This document shows, piece after piece, positions 7,371 through 11,572 of a stretch of 11,572 nucleotides of DNA. Within the stretch, counting starts at the first letter, position 1. Every line of letters begins with the position of its first letter. The stretch covers positions 1-11,572 of the forward strand of contig JAHFQQ010000058.1 in the NCBI GenBank assembly GCA_023259235.1, given 5' to 3'. The notes under the pieces are model-generated. The model saw nothing but the letters and a program-made list of their open reading frames with translations, made no database searches and was not told the DNA's origin. Source of the stretch: Polaromonas sp. GTDB taxonomy: Bacteria; Pseudomonadota; Gammaproteobacteria; Burkholderiales; Burkholderiaceae_C. The translations under genes and the position numbers were made by a program.

Positions 7371-8378
7371 ATGCAAGCCAGCAAGGAAAAACTGCTCTGG
7401 ATGTACGAGAAGATGGTGGAGATCCGCAATTACGAAGAAACCATGGCCAATGTTTACCTGGAGGGCAAGTTGCCGCCCCAGATTCAAAAAGGATTGGCGT
7501 TTGATATTGGCTCTGGTCCGGTGCCCGGAGAAATGCATCTTGCCGCCGGGCAGGAACCGGTCGCTGTTGGCGTTTGCGCCCATCTGAAGAAGGAAGACAC
7601 CGTGGTCGGCACCCATCGGCCGCATCACTTTGCGATCGCCAAAGGCGTGCCGCTCGACAGGATGACGGCGGAGATGTTTGGCAAGGTCACCGGGCTGGGC
7701 AAGGGCAAGGGTGGCCACATGCATCTGTTTGACCCGGACCACAAGTTCAGTTGCAGCGGCATCATCGGCGCCAGTTTGCCACCGGCTTGCGGGGCGGGCC
7801 TGGCAGCAAAAAAAATGGGCAAGGACTGGGTGGCAATAGCGTTTTTTGGCGAAGGCGCTGCGAATCAGGGCTCGTTTCATGAGTCGCTGAACCTGGCCGC
7901 ACTTTGGAAACTACCGGTGATCTTTGTCTGTGAAGACAACAAGTGGGCGATCTCGGTACCAAAGGAACACGCAACCAGTATCGAGTGGGTGGCCGACCGC
8001 GCGTCGGCTTACGGCATGCCCGGCATCAAGGTGGCGAACAATGACGCGCTGGAAGTTTATGAGGCGGTGGCGCCGGCGATCGAGCGCGCCCGTCGCGGTG
8101 ACGGCCCGAGCCTGATCGAAGTGAAAACGGATCGCTATCTGGGCCATTTTCAGGGCGATCCGGAGGTCTATCGCCCCAAGGACGAGGTCGCTAATCTGCG
8201 CAAGAACGATCCGATCCCGAAACTGGCGGGCGTTCTGAAAAGCCGCAGCCTGATGACCGACGCCGAAGAAGGCGCCATCGTGGCCCGGGCCAAGCAGCGC
8301 GTGGCCGACGCCTTCGATTTCGCGCGCAAGAGCGCCTATCCGGCAGCACAGGATGCGCTGGCCGATGTTTTCGTCTGA
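7371..8378 (+). CDS. acoA: Thiamine-diphosphate dehydrogenase E1 component, alpha subunit (acetoin/2-oxoacid dehydrogenase type)
   Basis: A 335-residue E1 alpha subunit, expected to pair with the next gene product as an alpha2beta2 enzyme that decarboxylates a 2-oxoacid, or cleaves acetoin, on thiamine diphosphate and passes the acyl group to a lipoyl lysine. Cofactor motif: GEGAANQG at 160-167 through EDN at 188-190, a conservative variant of the usual GDG...NN. Other family blocks: GEMHLAAGQEP (53-63), THRPHHFAIAKG (81-92) in place of the more common HRGHGH, GGHMHLFDP (114-122), and the activation-loop region RYLGHFQGDPEVYRP (255-269). Compared with typical PDH or AcoA there appears to be an insertion of roughly 18 residues before GEMH (about 35-52). 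The symbol acoA is by similarity only; the true substrate (acetoin, pyruvate or a branched-chain or other 2-oxoacid) cannot be fixed. E1 beta follows after 30 bp. Confidence 0.9.
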   Translation: MQASKEKLLWMYEKMVEIRNYEETMANVYLEGKLPPQIQKGLAFDIGSGPVPGEMHLAAGQEPVAVGVCAHLKKEDTVVGTHRPHHFAIAKGVPLDRMTAEMFGKVTGLGKGKGGHMHLFDPDHKFSCSGIIGASLPPACGAGLAAKKMGKDWVAIAFFGEGAANQGSFHESLNLAALWKLPVIFVCEDNKWAISVPKEHATSIEWVADRASAYGMPGIKVANNDALEVYEAVAPAIERARRGDGPSLIEVKTDRYLGHFQGDPEVYRPKDEVANLRKNDPIPKLAGVLKSRSLMTDAEEGAIVARAKQRVADAFDFARKSAYPAAQDALADVFV

Positions 8379-8408
8379 AACCAAACCAATCGACATAAGG
8401 AGCAGAAC

Positions 8409-9449
8409 ATGAGCACGACCCGCAAACTCACGATGGCCCAGGCGATCTCGGAAGGCATTGCCCAGGAAATGACGCGCGACCCCAACGTTTTCGTCATGGG
8501 CGAAGACATCGGCGCCTACGGCGGCATCTTTGGCGCCACCGGTGGCTTGCTCGACAAGTTCGGCAAGGACCGCATCATGGATACACCGATTTCCGAGACC
8601 GCGTTCATCGGCACCGCGACCGGCGCAGCGGCAGCCGGCATGCGGCCGATTGTGGAACTGATGTTCGTCGATTTCTTCGGCGTCTGCATGGACCAGATTT
8701 ACAACCATCTGGCAAAAAACACCTACATGGCCGGTGCCAACATCAAGCTGCCGGTGGTGCTGACGACCGCGATTGGTGGCGGCTACAACGATGCCGCCCA
8801 GCACTCGCAGTGCCTCTACGCGACCTTTGCCCACATGCCGGGCATCAAGGTGGTGGTGCCTTCAAACGCCTATGACGCCAAGGGCCTGATGATCCAGGCC
8901 ATCCGCGATGACAACCCGGTCATGTTCATGTACCACAAGGGCATCATGGGGCTGCCGTGGATGGCGTATTTCGAAGGCAGCAGCAACGAGGTGCCCGAAG
9001 CGGCCTACACGATCCCGTTCGGGCAGGCGAAGGTGGTGCGTGAAGGGCAGGATCTGACCATCGTCACAATCAGCCAGATGGTGCAGAAGGCGCTGCTGGC
9101 GGCGGACGAACTGGCGCAGAAAGGCGTCAGTGCAGAAGTGGTCGATCTGCGTACCCTGGTGCCGCTTGACCGCAATGCAGTGCTTAAATCAGTGGCAAAA
9201 ACCGGGCGCCTCCTGATCGCCGACGAGGACTATCTGGGCTTTGGCATGACCGGCGAAATTTCCGCCATCGTAGCCGAAAACCTGGATACGGTGGTGCTCA
9301 AGGCGCCCATCAAGCGGCTCGCGGTACCCAATGTGCCGATTCCCTATAGCCGGCCGCTTGAGCAGTTTGTCATACCGCAGGTCAAAGGCATTGTGGAGGC
9401 GGCTCAAAAACTGATGCAGGCGCGAGTGGCGGAAGGCGTCACCGCGTGA
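8409..9449 (+). CDS. acoB: Thiamine-diphosphate dehydrogenase E1 component, beta subunit
   Basis: A 346-residue transketolase-like E1 beta subunit that completes the active site with the preceding alpha subunit. Visible hallmarks: GEDIGAYGG (31-39); TPISE (59-63), whose glutamate activates the thiamine ring; EL(M)FVDFFGVCMDQ (83-96); YNDAAQHSQ with catalytic-site histidine H132; AHMPGIKVVVPSNAYDAKGL (141-160); and a C-terminal domain with DLRTLVPLD and PYSRPLEQFVIP. Length is normal for the family. AAGGAG at 8397-8402 sits six bases before the ATG. Its stop overlaps the GTG start of the lipoyl carrier gene (GTGA, 9446-9449), so synthesis of E1 beta and the carrier is translationally coupled, supporting a shared complex. 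As with the alpha subunit, substrate identity is open. Confidence 0.93.
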   Translation: MSTTRKLTMAQAISEGIAQEMTRDPNVFVMGEDIGAYGGIFGATGGLLDKFGKDRIMDTPISETAFIGTATGAAAAGMRPIVELMFVDFFGVCMDQIYNHLAKNTYMAGANIKLPVVLTTAIGGGYNDAAQHSQCLYATFAHMPGIKVVVPSNAYDAKGLMIQAIRDDNPVMFMYHKGIMGLPWMAYFEGSSNEVPEAAYTIPFGQAKVVREGQDLTIVTISQMVQKALLAADELAQKGVSAEVVDLRTLVPLDRNAVLKSVAKTGRLLIADEDYLGFGMTGEISAIVAENLDTVVLKAPIKRLAVPNVPIPYSRPLEQFVIPQVKGIVEAAQKLMQARVAEGVTA

Positions 9450-9697
9450 CCGCGATCACACTCAGCGCGGACGCCTGGAAAGATATCGACCTGACCACCG
9501 AGGCGCTGGTGGACAAATGGCTGGTAGCCGAGGGCGATACCGTGCACGCTGGCCAACTCCTTGCCAATGTCGTTCTGGTCAAGACCAACCAGGACATCAT
9601 GGCGCCAGCAGACGGCCGCGTCGAAAAGATCCTGGTACAAGCCGGAGAAACCTTCGCGCAGGGCAAGCCGATTGCAATGCTGAAGGAGACATCGTAA
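9446..9697 (+). CDS. Free-standing lipoyl (biotinyl/lipoyl-attachment) domain protein
   Basis: An 83-residue protein that is a single lipoyl/biotinyl domain and nothing else. It has the two-fold pattern of the fold: VDKWLVAEGDTVHAGQLLANV, then the attachment hairpin, then IMAPADGRVEKILVQAGETF and a final PIAMLK strand. The candidate modified lysine is K46 in VVLVKTNQDIMAP, which aligns with the DKA lysine of E2 lipoyl domains, but the usual acidic residue before it is replaced by valine. It lacks the flexible linker, peripheral-subunit-binding domain and acyltransferase domain of an E2. Expected role: swinging-arm carrier taking the acyl group from E1. Biotin instead of lipoate is formally possible, but the neighbours (E1, lipoate ligase) favour lipoate. 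The GTG start overlaps the E1 beta stop. Confidence 0.88.
   Translation: MTAITLSADAWKDIDLTTEALVDKWLVAEGDTVHAGQLLANVVLVKTNQDIMAPADGRVEKILVQAGETFAQGKPIAMLKETS
9683..9688 (+). promoter_or_regulatory. Shine-Dalgarno of the lipoate ligase with no canonical start codon after it
   Basis: AAGGAG lies within the last codons of the lipoyl carrier gene. In the ligase frame the codons that follow are ATC (9691), GTA (9694), AAT and ACC; none is ATG, GTG or TTG. The spacing is 2 bases to ATC and 5 to GTA. The site is strong, so translation start near here is likely despite the missing standard codon. Confidence 0.55.
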
Positions 9698-10386
9698 ATA
9701 CCGCTGCCGAAGAACAGGCGTGGAATAGCCACCAACTCGCGCTGGCAGGCGCAGGCCCGCGCTGGTGCGTCTGGACCTACCCATCGCCTGCCGTCGTGCT
9801 GGGGTGTTCGCAGCGCTCCCTGCGTGACACGATCAAGCAGCGGCTCGATGGCCGCGTTGAATTGGTCGAGCGTGAGTCAGGCGGAGGAGCCGTCTTGACC
9901 GGCCCGTGGCTGGTCAGTGCCTCGGTCGTCTTGCCGCATGGGCATCCCTGGGTTCGCGACGGCCTGGTCGACAGCTACCGGCAACTGGCACTGCTGCATG
10001 TGGCTGTCCTCAAGGAGTTTGGCGTGTCGGCCCGCGCCTTGCCGCCGCAGGAACTGCCACGTGCCAAAGAAGCAGGCAGCATTAAAGTGGCGAATTGGGC
10101 CTGCTTTGGCAGTCTGTCGCCGTGGGAAGTCGTGGATGCGCAGGGCCGCAAGCTGGTCGGACTTGCGCAGAGGAGGAGGCAGTCGGGCGTGTTGCTCGTT
10201 GCCGGCACCCTGATCAGCCGTGCCGACTGGCCCTTGCTCTGCAATGGAATGGGCCATCCGGACGATGAGCGGGTGCTGCGCCAGCGCACTGTTTCCGTCG
10301 AAGAGATTATTGGTCGCCAGATCAGCGCTGAGCAGTTTGCCGCAGATCTTGGACGCGCACTTGAAACCGCCCTGGCTGCCGGTTGA
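9691..10386 (+). CDS. Lipoate-protein ligase family protein (LplA/LipM-like), start uncertain
   Basis: An about 231-residue enzyme of the biotin/lipoate ligase fold (COG0095-like), expected to transfer lipoate or octanoate to a lipoyl-domain lysine. Motifs seen: N-terminal AAEEQAWNSHQL, the strand pair WCVWTYPSPAVVLGCSQ, the signature ERESGGGAVLTG (usual RxTGGGAV with serine), WACFGSLSPWEV, and GRKLVGLAQRRRQ with the conserved ligand-binding lysine at about residue 154 (codon 10150-10152). It ends without the C-terminal accessory domain of E. coli LplA. The frame stays open upstream to an ATG at 9517, but that would read the lipoyl gene out of frame and give an implausible arginine/proline-rich extension. 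A good Shine-Dalgarno points to 9691-9694, where only ATC or GTA is available. The position directly after the lipoyl carrier suggests that the carrier is its substrate. Family is secure; start is not. Confidence 0.87.
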   Translation: MVNTAAEEQAWNSHQLALAGAGPRWCVWTYPSPAVVLGCSQRSLRDTIKQRLDGRVELVERESGGGAVLTGPWLVSASVVLPHGHPWVRDGLVDSYRQLALLHVAVLKEFGVSARALPPQELPRAKEAGSIKVANWACFGSLSPWEVVDAQGRKLVGLAQRRRQSGVLLVAGTLISRADWPLLCNGMGHPDDERVLRQRTVSVEEIIGRQISAEQFAADLGRALETALAAG

Positions 10387-10513
10387 AGTCGCAGGTTTTG
10401 CCCGCCTGCCAATTTTCTCGCGGCCCAGCGAGCGTTGCGCGGCGCAGACTCCAAAGTTTCACTCATCGACGACATTTCCTGATCCGGTGACGACTGCACC
10501 TGCGCATTGCCCT

Positions 10514-10549
10514 GGCGCGTTGCCTTAAGCCTCGCCTAAGCTACGCGCC
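10514..10549. repeat. Long interrupted inverted repeat
   Basis: GGCGCGT (10514-10520) pairs perfectly with ACGCGCC (10543-10549). Inside it, CTTAAGC (10524-10530) pairs with GCCTAAG (10534-10540) with one A-C mismatch around a CTC loop. It is followed by TAAAAATG rather than a T-run, so it is not a standard terminator in either direction. It could be an RNA hairpin, an operator or the remnant of a mobile-element end. Confidence 0.6.
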
Positions 10550-10689
10550 TAAAAATGTACCCCTGACTTTGCACATTGCCGATGTTGCTCCATCGCTCGG
10601 CAGGATCGGTAACCCGATGGCGCTGCCGGTCCGGCGTGATGCGAGTATGAGGCCTGCATCGGCCCGCAGAAGCGGCAACCGCGCAAAAG

Positions 10690-10726
10690 GCAGTGCCAGG
10701 CGCAGCACACTGCATTGATCTGCTGC
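10690..10726 (+). ncRNA. Candidate H-type pseudoknot in the leader of the secreted-protein gene
   Basis: Stem 1 is GCAGTG (10690-10695) with CACTGC (10708-10713). Stem 2 is GCAGCA (10702-10707) with TGCTGC (10721-10726). The 5' arm of stem 2 lies in the loop of stem 1 and ends directly where the 3' arm of stem 1 begins, the classic H-type order with loops of 6, 0 and 7 bases. Four bases later comes T7 (10731-10737), then AAGGAG (10743-10748). Complementarity is seen; folding and function are inference, and two 6-bp stems can arise by chance. Confidence 0.3.
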
Positions 10727-10742
10727 TCCATTTTTTTCAGAA

Positions 10743-10748
10743 AAGGAG
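10743..10748 (+). promoter_or_regulatory. Shine-Dalgarno deciding the start of the secreted-protein gene
   Basis: AAGGAG seven bases before the ATG at 10756 selects this start over the in-frame ATG at 10693; only the downstream start begins with a signal peptide. Confidence 0.8.
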
Positions 10749-10755
10749 AGTCGAA

Positions 10756-11217
10756 ATGAAGATCGTGACATCCAAACCCGGAAAAGTCGCTTTGGCGGTT
10801 GCCCTTGGCGCGCTACTGACAAGCGGTGCGTTTGCACAACCGTCGCAAACGCTACCACCAGTTCATAAAAACGGCGCGGTCGAATACCTCAGCGGCGGCA
10901 TTGGCCAGGATGAATCTGCCGCCATGGAAATGGCAAGCAGGCAATGGCCACTGACACTGGAGTTCGCGACCAGGGACAAGGGCCACGCCGACTTCGCAGC
11001 CAATGTACAAGTGCTGGTGCGCGACGACAAAGGACGCGCAGCCCTGAATACCACCTCCGACGGGCCCTTCCTGCTGGCAAAACTGGCACCCGGGCACTAC
11101 ACCGTCGAGGCCACGCTTGTCGGCAAGACGCTGCATCAAAATATTTTGCTCAAGGCGGGGCAGCCAGCCAAAGCGGTATTCGTCTGGCCCGCTGGCACCG
11201 ACAAGGCGGATTCCTGA
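10756..11217 (+). CDS. Small secreted protein with predicted beta-sandwich (carboxypeptidase regulatory-like) domain
   Basis: A 153-residue protein of unknown function. Residues 1-27 are a clear Sec signal peptide (basic N-terminus, hydrophobic VALAVALGALL, cleavage site AFA before Q28). The mature part starts with a low-complexity linker, then VEYLSGGIGQDESAAMEM, and then alternating hydrophobic strands (PLTLEFAT, ANVQVLVRD, GPFLLAKLAPGHYTVEATLVG, LHQNILLKAG, AKAVFVWP). The segment LAPGHYTVEAT is the pattern of the regulatory-like Ig/transthyretin domain in which a carried peptide feature modifies a beta-sandwich. No cysteine is in the mature part and no catalytic motif is visible, so a binding or structural periplasmic role is more likely than an enzyme. 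It is separated from the ligase by 369 bases and probably has its own promoter. The call of a real gene is firm; the domain call is moderate. Confidence 0.85.
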   Translation: MKIVTSKPGKVALAVALGALLTSGAFAQPSQTLPPVHKNGAVEYLSGGIGQDESAAMEMASRQWPLTLEFATRDKGHADFAANVQVLVRDDKGRAALNTTSDGPFLLAKLAPGHYTVEATLVGKTLHQNILLKAGQPAKAVFVWPAGTDKADS

Positions 11218-11297
11218 CGAGGGCGGGTCGCTCGCCTGGCGGGGCAGCCCTGGCCATCGCGTCCCGACATGAACCGGTGCGGGAAAACCCGGTCCAT

Positions 11298-11572
11298 TCA
11301 GGCCGGCTCGATCGTGATCGTCACGGTCATGGATTCCTCGCCGCCACCCTGTCGCACACCCTTGATCGGAGGGCATGAGTTGTAATCGGTGCCCATGGCC
11401 AGCCGCACATGGCGCTCGTCTATCAGGCAGCCGTGGGTCACGTCGATGCTGACCCAGCGCCGGGCGGCTGCATCCAGGCACACGTCAACCCAGGCATGGC
11501 TGGCCAGATCAGGCTCGTTGGCGGCGTAAAAATAGCCGCTCACGTAGCGCGCCGGCAGGCCCAGGCTGCGGC
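11298..11572 (-). CDS. Transglutaminase-family protein, C-terminal fragment (cut by window edge)
   Basis: Only the last about 91 residues are in the window; the reading frame runs off the right edge. The fragment begins RSLGLPARYVSGYFY, the stretch that follows the catalytic-cysteine helix in bacterial transglutaminase-like proteins. It then contains HAWVDV with the catalytic histidine, SIDVTHG with the aspartate position, RHVRLAMGTDYNSCPPIKGV and GGGEESMTVTITIEPA, the usual C-terminus of the soluble family. The cysteine itself must lie beyond 11572. A GTG at 11543 is an internal valine, not a start. It is a separate, probably cytoplasmic or soluble, family member from the membrane-bound enzyme at 3871-5895. 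It converges on the secreted-protein gene with an 80-base gap. Confidence 0.9.
   Translation of the reverse strand, partial: RSLGLPARYVSGYFYAANEPDLASHAWVDVCLDAAARRWVSIDVTHGCLIDERHVRLAMGTDYNSCPPIKGVRQGGGEESMTVTITIEPA

Larger units (their letters stand above)
10387..10755 (+). other. Gene-free gap with structured elements
   Basis: About 369 bases lie between the ligase stop and the small secreted protein. No open frame here looks like a protein I recognise. It contains a long interrupted inverted repeat (10514-10549), a possible H-type pseudoknot (10690-10726), a seven-T run (10731-10737) and the Shine-Dalgarno of the next gene. It probably holds the promoter and leader of that gene. Confidence 0.5.

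Noticed and set aside
9517..9690. ATG at 9517 as the start of the lipoate ligase.
   Set aside because: The extension reads the lipoyl gene out of frame and is rich in arginine, proline and glycine, unlike any ligase N-terminus.
10541..10858. Minus-strand open frame across the gap before the secreted-protein gene.
   Set aside because: It overlaps the well-supported plus-strand signal peptide and ribosome site, has no Shine-Dalgarno, and its residue composition looks like an antisense shadow.
11255..11297. Possible bidirectional terminator between the convergent genes (CGGG-AAAA-CCCG).
   Set aside because: The stem is only four base pairs and no T-run follows in either direction.

Overview
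The window looks like a chromosomal stretch of a GC-rich betaproteobacterium, most likely Burkholderiales of the Comamonadaceae type (Polaromonas/Rhodoferax/Acidovorax-like). This assignment rests on protein character, the tight MoxR-DUF58-TgpA gene order, and two AT-richer inverted-repeat segments resembling interspersed repeats I associate with that family. It is inference, not a database result.

Layout: (1) 50-1828, minus strand: a two-gene operon, a class II HDAC-like zinc deacetylase followed after 9 bp by an ECHDC3-type crotonase that lacks both hydratase glutamates. (2) 1860-7024, plus strand: a MoxR AAA+ ATPase, a DUF58 membrane protein and a TgpA-like membrane transglutaminase (DUF3488/DUF4129) overlap one another; an MltB-type lytic transglycosylase follows 28 bp later. 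This is an envelope/periplasm module. (3) 7025-7370: a leader with no gene, carrying an 8-bp direct repeat spaced 22 bp. (4) 7371-10386, plus strand: E1 alpha and E1 beta of a thiamine-diphosphate (acetoin/2-oxoacid) dehydrogenase, a free-standing 83-residue lipoyl carrier, and a short LplA-family lipoate ligase. No E2 acyltransferase core or E3 dihydrolipoyl dehydrogenase is encoded beside them. (5) 10387-10755: a gene-free gap with a long inverted repeat and a possible H-type pseudoknot before a T-tract and Shine-Dalgarno. (6) 10756-11217: a small secreted protein of unknown function. (7) 11298-11572, minus strand: the C-terminal end of a soluble transglutaminase-family protein, cut by the window edge.

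The most interesting unit is region 4. A complete E1 is encoded with a detached lipoyl domain whose lysine motif lacks the usual acidic context, and with what looks like its own ligase. The ligase has a good Shine-Dalgarno but no ATG, GTG or TTG start where one is expected. I infer a self-contained lipoyl-carrier branch of a 2-oxoacid or acetoin dehydrogenase that either borrows E2/E3 from elsewhere or hands its acyl group to another acceptor.

Bases 1-49 hold nothing I can assign. The gap 11218-11297 between two convergent genes shows no convincing terminator.
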